A stretch of 5,153 bases of DNA. It comes from Deltaproteobacteria bacterium (GTDB lineage Bacteria > Desulfobacterota > Syntrophia > Syntrophales > UBA2210). The translations under genes and the position numbers were made by a program. The notes beneath the pieces were generated by a model. That model made no database searches, was not told where the DNA came from, and saw only the letters and a list, made by a program, of their open reading frames with translations. Within the stretch, counting starts at the first letter, position 1. Each line of letters starts with the position of its first letter. Positions 1 to 5,153 of this stretch are shown one piece after another. The DNA lies in contig DSBH01000117.1 in NCBI GenBank assembly GCA_011056825.1, positions 1-5,153 on the forward strand. The letters run 5' to 3'.

Positions 1-696
1 GTGACCGGGATTGGAAAGCCGGACCCGGACGCCGAAGGTGCCGCTCGCCGCGTCGATCACTTCGTCCACAATCACCACCGTTCCCTGGTGTGAACCGCCC
101 AGGGGTTCTTCGGGCCGTACTTCCGCTTTCATTCCTTTTTCAATGGAACCGTAATACTCCACGGGAACAACCACTTCCACGTTGAGGGGATCGATACGGG
201 CGATTCTCATAATCGATCCTTCACCTATGTATTCACCGGGACCAAGGTGGCGCTCCACGACGATCCCCTGGACGGGGCTTGCGATGGTTCGCAGTTCAAG
301 CCGTTCGAGGGCCTCCCGAAGCTGGAGTTCCATAATCAGTATTTCCGTTTCCATCTCGTCCTTTTCATGAATGGAAATCAACTGCTTCTCATAGAGTTCC
401 TGGTTCCGAAGAACCCGGCGCTTTCCAAAGTCGAGCCGGGCCCGGGCAAGTTCCACCTGGGCTGCCTCCACGCCCGATTTGAGAACAGCCAATGTCTGAC
501 CTTGTCGAATCCGATCGCCCCGTTCAACGGAAACCCGCTCGATGATGCCAGGAACCTGGCTGCTCAACTCAATCACATCGCTGGGCTCGACAAGTCCCCG
601 GTGGAAAAGACCGCCCTCCTCGGCGGACCAGGCTGCCCCGCCTGTCAGAATGGTCAGGACAAGGGCGAACCCGATTATCATAGTAGCTTTTTTCAT
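1..696 (-). CDS. HlyD/RND-type periplasmic adaptor with Sec signal peptide (3' end outside window)
   Basis: The first 232 codons are present and the frame is open to position 1. The protein starts MKKATMIIGFALVLTILTGG, a typical signal peptide, with a likely signal peptidase I site after AWSA (residues 22-25) and no lipobox cysteine. The first lipoyl half is at about 46-72 (SSQVPGIIERVSVERGDRIR, then QGQTLAVL). A charged helical hairpin of about 65 residues follows (74-138), then the second lipoyl half at about 138-168 (SPVQGIVVERHLGPGEYIGE), then the beta-barrel domain from about 170 onward (LNVEVVVPVEYYGSIEKGMK). This is the normal order for membrane-fusion proteins of tripartite efflux or secretion systems. 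The protein probably links the inner-membrane part of this system to an outer-membrane channel. The start has a good ribosome site and lies 4 bases after the SecA-like stop. An inner-membrane RND or ABC partner could follow outside the window. Confidence 0.85.
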   Translation of the reverse strand, partial: MKKATMIIGFALVLTILTGGAAWSAEEGGLFHRGLVEPSDVIELSSQVPGIIERVSVERGDRIRQGQTLAVLKSGVEAAQVELARARLDFGKRRVLRNQELYEKQLISIHEKDEMETEILIMELQLREALERLELRTIASPVQGIVVERHLGPGEYIGEGSIMRIARIDPLNVEVVVPVEYYGSIEKGMKAEVRPEEPLGGSHQGTVVIVDEVIDAASGTFGVRVRLSNPGH

Positions 697-700
697 GTAT

Positions 701-2707
701 CTATTCGCTCCTTCCAGAAAAGGATAATGTATCGCTTCGCTCTTCGTCATACCGAAGCAGTCGCTTTCGAACACCGGCGTGCACCCGTTCCACCCGGCGC
801 TGGGCTGCTCGCATGGCCTCTCTGCCCAGAGGCTTCCAGAGAGCCGAACCACCTTTACTCAACCACAGAACGGTCCCGCCGGCAAACCCGCGGTAACCCT
901 CCCGTATAAGTGGGTCTTCCAGTGATATGAAAACTTCGCAGGTTCCGGGATCACCCTGCCGTCCGCACCGTCCCGCCAGTTGACGGTCAATGCGACCCGC
1001 CTCGTGCCGCTCTGTCATGACCACGTGCAACCCGCCCCGTTCCGCCAGGTTCGGGGCCAAAATGATATCGGTTCCCCTGCCGGCCATGTTGGTGGCGATG
1101 GTTACACGACCCGGCTCTCCGGCTTGCGCGACAATGTTTGCTTCCTCCCTGTCCTGCTTGGCGTTGAGAACCTGGTGGGGAATCCCCCGGGCTTCAAGCA
1201 GACGGCTTACGTGCTCCGAGGCGGCCACGGTCCTGGTTCCCAAAAGCACCGGCACATCCTGTCGGTGCAACTGTGCAACACGCTCGGCGACACGGTCATA
1301 TTTCTCGTCGAGCGTGCGGAATACTTCGTCGGGGACAATTCTTCTTTTCAGCGGTCGATTGGTCGGCACGGGTACTACGGGCAGACCGTAGGTGGACCAG
1401 AGCTCACGGCGAACCTCCCGGGCGGTTCCGGTCATGCCGGACAGCTTCATGTAGCGCCTGAAAAAACGCTGGTAACTGATACGGGCCACCGTTTCACGCT
1501 GCCCCGTCACCTCGCATCCTTCCTTTATCTCGATAAGCTGGTGCAGCCCCCCTTCCCAGGAACGATCGGGCATAACCCGGCCGGTGAACTCATCGATAAT
1601 CTGAATCTTTCCCTCCTGGACCAGGTAGTGTTCGTCCCGGCGGTACAGGTACAGGGCTGTCAGGGCTTTACGGATCAGCTCCTCCCGCCGGATGGGACTC
1701 TGCCAGACCGTTCCCATGGGTTCCGTTAACGTCTTGATTTCTTCACGGCCCCGGTCGGTCACCAGAACCGCTCTCAGACCCTGATCCGCCTCATAGTGGA
1801 TTGTATAGTGTTCCTTCTCAACAAGATTCTTCGCCAGATCAAGAGCCTGCCTCATTGACCGCTCTTCATCGACTGACGACTCGGTCCGGGAAATGATAAG
1901 GGGGGTCCGGGCCTCGTCAACAAGGACACTGTCGGCTTCGTCCACAATAGCGAAGTGCAGTCCCCGAAGCAACAGCCGTTCCGACCTGCCGTCCCGTCGG
2001 GCGAGGTGTTCCGCGTGAAGTTCCAGTTCACCGGCACTGTCGCCCAGGGTAATGCGATCCCTGAGGTAGTCGAAAACCACTTCCTTGTTGGTACAATAGG
2101 TAATATCGCAGGAATAGGCAGCGCGGCGCTGGGGAGGTGTTTTGTCGTGAATCACGCATCCCACGGTCAGACCGAAAAAGCGGTACAGGTTTCCCATGAG
2201 TCCCGCATCACGGTCGGTAAGGTAATCGTTGACGGTAATCACGTGAACCGGAATGCCGGCAAGAGCGGCCGTTGCGGCGGGAAGTGTTGCCACCAGAGTC
2301 TTTCCTTCGCCCGTTTCCATTTCCGCCAGCAATCCCTTCAGGATGGCATAGCCTCCCATGAGCTGGCAGTCGAAGTGCCGCATTCCCATGATCCTGGACG
2401 AGGCCTCCCTGATAAGTGCAAAAGCCTCTCCCACCAGGGGAATCGTAAATCCCTCCATCCGGAGCCGCTGACGGAGCGGTTCGCTGCGGCGGCGCAGATC
2501 TTCGTCGGAGAGCCTCTCCAGGCCGAGGGCCGACCGATCCACGTAAGGGACTATTTTTTTCAACCGAACCGTTCGACCGCTCCAGGGTCGTACTCCGTAC
2601 CCGACGATTTCCCAGGCCACACGGTCAAGGAAGGTTCTCCGCCCCTCCTTCCGCTCCGGACGGGCGAAATGATCGGCCCTGGGCCAGTTGGCAACTTTTC
2701 CGAACAT
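701..2707 (-). CDS. SecA-like translocase ATPase, short form lacking the C-terminal domains
   Basis: This 668-residue protein carries the full set of SecA motor motifs. They are GMRHFDCQLMGG with Q-motif Gln115; Walker A TGEGKT at 132-137; VNDYLTDRDA at 159-168; YCTNKEVVFDYLRD at 204-217; and DEAD-type Walker B VDEADS at 255-260 followed by DEARTPLIIS. Further on are the preprotein-crosslinking region (about 274-370), DEFTGRVMPDRSWEGGLHQ at 372-390, KLSGMTGTA at 421-429, VPTNRP, VTIATNMAGRGTDI at 535-548, and RIDRQLAGRCGRQGD at 572-586, where canonical SecA has GRAGRQGD or GRSGRQGD. It ends soon after the segment AQRRVERVHAGVRKRLLRYD, which matches the first long scaffold helix. The helical-wing domain, two-helix finger and C-terminal zinc/SecB tail of the roughly 840-900-residue housekeeping SecA are therefore missing. 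About 30 extra basic and aromatic residues precede the usual N-terminus. It is probably a cytosolic or membrane-peripheral ATPase powering a dedicated export route. The start is the first ATG after an in-frame TGA at 2717. Confidence 0.9.
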   Translation of the reverse strand: MFGKVANWPRADHFARPERKEGRRTFLDRVAWEIVGYGVRPWSGRTVRLKKIVPYVDRSALGLERLSDEDLRRRSEPLRQRLRMEGFTIPLVGEAFALIREASSRIMGMRHFDCQLMGGYAILKGLLAEMETGEGKTLVATLPAATAALAGIPVHVITVNDYLTDRDAGLMGNLYRFFGLTVGCVIHDKTPPQRRAAYSCDITYCTNKEVVFDYLRDRITLGDSAGELELHAEHLARRDGRSERLLLRGLHFAIVDEADSVLVDEARTPLIISRTESSVDEERSMRQALDLAKNLVEKEHYTIHYEADQGLRAVLVTDRGREEIKTLTEPMGTVWQSPIRREELIRKALTALYLYRRDEHYLVQEGKIQIIDEFTGRVMPDRSWEGGLHQLIEIKEGCEVTGQRETVARISYQRFFRRYMKLSGMTGTAREVRRELWSTYGLPVVPVPTNRPLKRRIVPDEVFRTLDEKYDRVAERVAQLHRQDVPVLLGTRTVAASEHVSRLLEARGIPHQVLNAKQDREEANIVAQAGEPGRVTIATNMAGRGTDIILAPNLAERGGLHVVMTERHEAGRIDRQLAGRCGRQGDPGTCEVFISLEDPLIREGYRGFAGGTVLWLSKGGSALWKPLGREAMRAAQRRVERVHAGVRKRLLRYDEERSDTLSFSGRSE
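708..712 (-). promoter_or_regulatory. Ribosome binding site of the second HlyD-type adaptor gene
   Basis: AGGAG, within the longer purine run GGAAGGAG, lies inside the last codons of the SecA-like gene and 11 bases before the ATG at 694-696. The spacing is slightly long but the match is strong. Its position inside the upstream coding region suggests translational coupling of the two genes. Confidence 0.65.
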
Positions 2708-2716
2708 GTCTATCTT

Positions 2717-2734
2717 TCAGTGGCCGGCCTTCAT
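2717..2734 (-). other. Five-codon mini-ORF (MKAGH) in frame with the SecA-like gene
   Basis: An ATG with a well-placed Shine-Dalgarno reads Met-Lys-Ala-Gly-His and stops at TGA (2717-2719). The same frame then runs Lys-Ile-Asp and into the ATG of the SecA-like protein. It may be a leader for translational coupling and reinitiation, or the original start of the SecA-like gene interrupted by a TGA (mutation or sequencing error). It may also simply be chance. It also contains the 8-base palindrome GGCCGGCC. A functional role is unproven. Confidence 0.3.
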
Positions 2735-2741
2735 GCCGCCG

Positions 2742-2746
2742 CCTCT
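2742..2746 (-). promoter_or_regulatory. Shine-Dalgarno site upstream of a five-codon mini-ORF
   Basis: AGAGG on the minus strand overlaps the TAG stop of the M50-HlyD gene and sits 7 bases before an ATG at 2732-2734. It is the best ribosome site in the 37-base gap, but that ATG opens a frame that closes after five codons. The ATG of the SecA-like gene (2705-2707) has only a weak purine stretch (AAAGATAG) close before it. Confidence 0.45.
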
Positions 2747-4892
2747 AAATATTGAACGTTTTCATAAACACCCGTCGGACAGTTCGATACCACTGCGAGG
2801 CCAGTGTTTCAGCCTCGTGCTCGAATCGCAGGTATACCCGCGACCCGAGACGGTCCTCGATCTGCTTCTCCAGGGCGACTTCGAAATAAAACAATGGCTC
2901 AAAGGAACGGCGTGACTCGCTTTCCCGTGGATCCAGGGCGAAGGAACCGCCCCCTTCCAGGGCAAAGGCAAGGCTCGGTAAATCCGTCGAAGCTGCTGGC
3001 ACTTCCCGAACCAGCCGTGCCTGAACCACCTCAAAGACCCGATCGGCGGGACGGGCCGACACGGCATGGAGGGAATGTCGAATTCTGCCCACCTGGGCCT
3101 GCGTAACGGGAACGAGAACAGAGACGGCGCTGTAATCCACGACGTACCCCAGGGCGTCTCCCCGGCGGACGAAGCGACCGGGGAGATCCCCGGCCTGGGG
3201 GAGAAGAAAACGGCCATCGGCGGGACTGCTCACCACCAGGGAGTCACGTCGCTCCCGGGCACGTTCCAGTTCACCTTCAATCAGGGCAATTTCCTCTCGA
3301 AGAATCCGCTCTTCCGTCCGATCGGCAACGACGGCCGCAAGGTAACGGGACTGGTATTCCCGCAACCGTGCCTCCAGCACTCTCACGTTGCTTTCCATAT
3401 CGGGATTTTCCAGAACCAACAGAGTCTGTCCCCGCGTAACCCGTTCGCCGGGACGGGCCAGGATTTCGACAACAGTCCCCTCCGTTCCGACCCTCACCTG
3501 CGATTGCTCGCCGGGCCAGAAAACCCCCTGGGCCAGCGTCGTGGAAGGAACACGCACGACGAAAATCAGAACAATGGCCAGCCCGGCAACCGCCGCCGCC
3601 CAGGCGGCGATGCGAACCCTCCGCTTATACAGTTCGGAGTCGGAAACTACCGCCTTGATAACTCTGAAAAAGGGCATCACAATGAGACCGACCAATGCCC
3701 AGAGGGCTATAAGAACTCCCATAAAAAAGAACTTGCCCGCCACGAACAGGGCAATACGGACGCTGATGAACATCCGGTAGGCAAAGGAGGCAAGTCCGTA
3801 CACAACAAGCCACACCGCTTCACGGCGATCGGTCAGGGTAAAGCGGGCCTCGTCGTTCCTGATGAGGTACCGCGAGGCAAGGTAACCGATGTATCGGTTC
3901 GACCGGGCGCCCAGGTTGGGAATTTCGAGATAATCGGCCAGCACATAGTAGGCGTCAAAGCGAAGAAGGGGATTACCGTTAAAGAAAATGGTGGAAACAC
4001 CGGCAACAAGGATGACGTTAAAGGCCAGGGATCGCAGTGCGCCAGGATCAAGGTTGACCCAGAGGATCATCGCCAGGGAAGCGATGAACATCTCTGCGGC
4101 AATGCCGATGAAACCGACGAGCATCCTTCGTTTCTTGTCCTTGAACGCCGATGCCGTCGAGGCGTCCAGGTAGGGAACGGGCACAAACACGAGAAACATG
4201 ATGCCCATTTCGTGGACTTCACCGCCCCAGTGCTTCACTGCCCAGGCGTGGGCGAATTCATGAATGGTTTTGACCACGGGATAGATGAACCAGAGCAGAA
4301 CGAGATTTTCCAGGGCCAGTACGCGATCGGCCAGGTTCATGGTCAGTTCGCTCCAGTGCATGAAAGCCAGTACCACCGCCGTCATCACCACGGCCAGCCA
4401 GGCAAGTGCCACCGGAATGCTGAAAAAAGGCGCCGCAAGGTTCCTGGTTCGTTCCAGGAAACGGTCGGGGTCAAAGAGCGGGATCCGAATTGCCACGGGA
4501 GAACGAACCCGGCCCCAGAATTTTTTCTTTCGATCCTTTCGGCTACGATGCTGAATGTTGCCGATGTCGGGAGCTATGTCCGACTGGAGCACATCGGCCT
4601 GGTTCAGCTTTGAAAGCAGGGTAATCACCTCTTCCTGGGTGGGCATATCGTCACCCAGGTGCAGACAGGCGGCCTCCCATATTTCCTGGAGGGTTCGCGT
4701 TCCGTCCATGAGACCGATCAGATAGTAGGCCTCTTCCGTAAAGCGGTGAAACCGTGCCGATGAATGATCCTGAAGAACATACCAGACTTGGCCCCTGAAG
4801 GTGTGACGATGAATTTCCGCATGACTCCGAAGAAAGGGTTTGAGTCCCGCTACGCGGTACCAGGAGCTGCTGTAGAGGTTTTTTTCAGACAT
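2745..4892 (-). CDS. PqqD-like domain / M50 zinc metalloprotease / HlyD adaptor fusion protein
   Basis: This is a 715-residue inner-membrane protein. Residues about 18-105 look like a PqqD-like winged-helix domain: a short beta region (VWYVLQDHSSARFHRF), then a helix with YYLIGLMDGTRTLQEIW, then a second helix ending NQADVLQSD. Residues about 150-447 hold roughly eight hydrophobic segments. The zinc site HEFAH is at 211-215 (His211, Glu212, His215), and NGNPLLRFDAYY contains Asp313 as the probable third zinc ligand, as in site-2-protease (M50) enzymes. The rest is a HlyD-type adaptor: a lipoyl half-motif at about 466-497 (GTVVEILARPGERVTRGQTL), a charged helical hairpin at about 498-552, the second lipoyl half at about 552-587, and a beta-barrel to about 690. 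All catalytic residues are present, so activity is plausible. Relatives are often annotated as putative peptide zinc metalloproteases (YydH-like). It probably recognises, cleaves or hands on an exported peptide or protein with the SecA-like ATPase encoded next. The substrate is not visible here. Confidence 0.88.
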   Translation of the reverse strand: MSEKNLYSSSWYRVAGLKPFLRSHAEIHRHTFRGQVWYVLQDHSSARFHRFTEEAYYLIGLMDGTRTLQEIWEAACLHLGDDMPTQEEVITLLSKLNQADVLQSDIAPDIGNIQHRSRKDRKKKFWGRVRSPVAIRIPLFDPDRFLERTRNLAAPFFSIPVALAWLAVVMTAVVLAFMHWSELTMNLADRVLALENLVLLWFIYPVVKTIHEFAHAWAVKHWGGEVHEMGIMFLVFVPVPYLDASTASAFKDKKRRMLVGFIGIAAEMFIASLAMILWVNLDPGALRSLAFNVILVAGVSTIFFNGNPLLRFDAYYVLADYLEIPNLGARSNRYIGYLASRYLIRNDEARFTLTDRREAVWLVVYGLASFAYRMFISVRIALFVAGKFFFMGVLIALWALVGLIVMPFFRVIKAVVSDSELYKRRVRIAAWAAAVAGLAIVLIFVVRVPSTTLAQGVFWPGEQSQVRVGTEGTVVEILARPGERVTRGQTLLVLENPDMESNVRVLEARLREYQSRYLAAVVADRTEERILREEIALIEGELERARERRDSLVVSSPADGRFLLPQAGDLPGRFVRRGDALGYVVDYSAVSVLVPVTQAQVGRIRHSLHAVSARPADRVFEVVQARLVREVPAASTDLPSLAFALEGGGSFALDPRESESRRSFEPLFYFEVALEKQIEDRLGSRVYLRFEHEAETLASQWYRTVRRVFMKTFNI

Positions 4893-4900
4893 GACCGATG

Positions 4901-4905
4901 ACCTC
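4901..4905 (-). promoter_or_regulatory. Ribosome binding site of the M50-HlyD gene
   Basis: GAGGT on the minus strand lies 8 bases before the ATG at 4890-4892 and directly follows the TAA of the upstream adaptor gene. It supports this ATG as the start rather than the in-frame ATG at 4988, which would overlap the upstream gene by about 80 bases and add a low-complexity Ser/Gly-rich leader with no family resemblance. Confidence 0.65.
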
Positions 4906-5153
4906 TTATGGCCACCAGGACCAGAGCTTGAGACGGAACCACTCAAAAACAGGCCGCGTCCAGATAGCGACGAAGAGTCGTTGGTCAACGGCTATTTTTC
5001 CCACCCCTTCCATGCCCGGCCGAAGGGCGGGCGAACCCTGTTCCAGGGCGGCCTCGACACGAAAATAATTGCTTCCCTCCGCCGCCGTTGTAAGGGGGGT
5101 AATTTTCTCCACGGTAAACTCGTATTTCTCTGAGGGAAGCGCCGACAGAACCA
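4906..5153 (-). CDS. HlyD-type membrane-fusion protein, C-terminal fragment (5' end outside window)
   Basis: Only the last 81 codons are in the window; the frame stays open to the window edge and ends at TAA (4906-4908). The visible part begins VLSALPSEKYEFTVEKITPL, continues through a beta-strand-rich stretch, and contains the segment LRPGMEGVGKI. That pattern (a P-G-M-x-G turn followed by a short strand) is typical of the end of the beta-barrel/membrane-proximal region of HlyD-family periplasmic adaptors. The protein then finishes with an aromatic, amphipathic tail (VFEWFRLKLWSWWP), which in my recollection recurs in a subset of HlyD-like adaptors found beside M50 proteins. The likely role is a periplasmic adaptor in the same export complex as the next gene, which starts 13 bases downstream. 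A GTG at 5110-5112 is an internal valine, not the start, because the upstream codons continue the family pattern. The family call is fairly secure; domains upstream of the window cannot be judged. Confidence 0.78.
   Translation of the reverse strand, partial: VLSALPSEKYEFTVEKITPLTTAAEGSNYFRVEAALEQGSPALRPGMEGVGKIAVDQRLFVAIWTRPVFEWFRLKLWSWWP

Noticed and set aside
247..909. A 220-codon plus-strand open frame spanning the junction of the SecA-like and second adaptor genes.
   Set aside because: It is antisense and in register with the adaptor codons, which form a coherent signal peptide, lipoyl and hairpin order on the minus strand.
980..1729. A 249-codon plus-strand open frame opposite the second half of the SecA-like gene.
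   Set aside because: It is an in-register shadow of conserved SecA motor-domain-2 sequence, with no recognisable protein features.
701..2707. Housekeeping preprotein translocase SecA.
   Set aside because: The C-terminal third is missing, the N-terminus is extended, and the genomic context is an adaptor/protease operon rather than a housekeeping locus.
2720..2731. The GGCCGGCC palindrome in the 37-base gap as a terminator or operator.
   Set aside because: It is only 8 bases, has no loop and no following T-run on the minus strand, and sits between genes that appear to be co-transcribed.
1955..2755. A 266-codon plus-strand open frame opposite the SecA-like gene.
   Set aside because: It is in exact register with the SecA-like codons and has the same rare-codon explanation. 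It shows no domain, and the opposite strand carries Walker A, Walker B and other SecA motifs.
3066..4613. A 515-codon open frame on the plus strand opposite the M50-HlyD gene.
   Set aside because: Its codons are exact reverse complements of the minus-strand codons, so stops could only arise where the real gene uses TTA, CTA or TCA, which it avoids. The translation is rich in Gly, Asn, His and Gln with no recognisable domain, and the minus-strand protein has clear motifs throughout.
4893..4988. Upstream ATG at 4988 as the start of the M50-HlyD protein, adding 32 residues.
   Set aside because: The extension would overlap the upstream adaptor gene, is low-complexity Ser/Gly, and has a poorer start context than the ATG at 4892 with GAGGT 8 bases before it.

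Overview
The window is a dense run of four minus-strand genes that read as one operon, transcribed from the high-coordinate end towards position 1. The order is: the 3' end of a HlyD-type membrane-fusion protein (4906-5153, start outside the window); a complete 715-residue membrane protein that joins a PqqD-like domain, an M50-type zinc metalloprotease and a HlyD-type adaptor (2745-4892); a complete, C-terminally short SecA-like ATPase of 668 residues (701-2707); and the start of a second free-standing HlyD-type adaptor with a signal peptide (1-696, end outside the window). The gaps between genes are 13, 37 and 4 bases, so there is almost no non-coding DNA and no room for an internal terminator.

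The periplasmic adaptors, a Sec signal peptide and an M50 protease with about eight membrane segments point to a Gram-negative bacterium. Base composition is moderately GC-rich (upper fifties per cent, judged by eye). Shine-Dalgarno sites are ordinary for three genes. Nothing here fixes the taxon; a proteobacterial or Desulfobacterota-like host would fit but is a guess.

Together the genes look like a dedicated export machine. SecA-type ATPases drive polypeptides through SecYEG. HlyD-type adaptors bridge the periplasm towards an outer-membrane channel. PqqD-like domains often bind leader peptides, and M50 relatives such as YydH accompany peptide maturation and export. A SecA paralogue sits where an ABC or MFS transporter would normally be found in a HlyD operon. 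This SecA keeps both motor domains but ends inside the scaffold helix, so it lacks the helical-wing domain, two-helix finger and zinc tail of housekeeping SecA. My inference is a specialised protein or peptide export/processing system whose substrate and outer-membrane partner lie outside the window.

The long plus-strand open frames (up to 515 codons) are exactly in register with the minus-strand genes and are explained by avoidance of TTA, CTA and TCA codons. I do not annotate them as genes.
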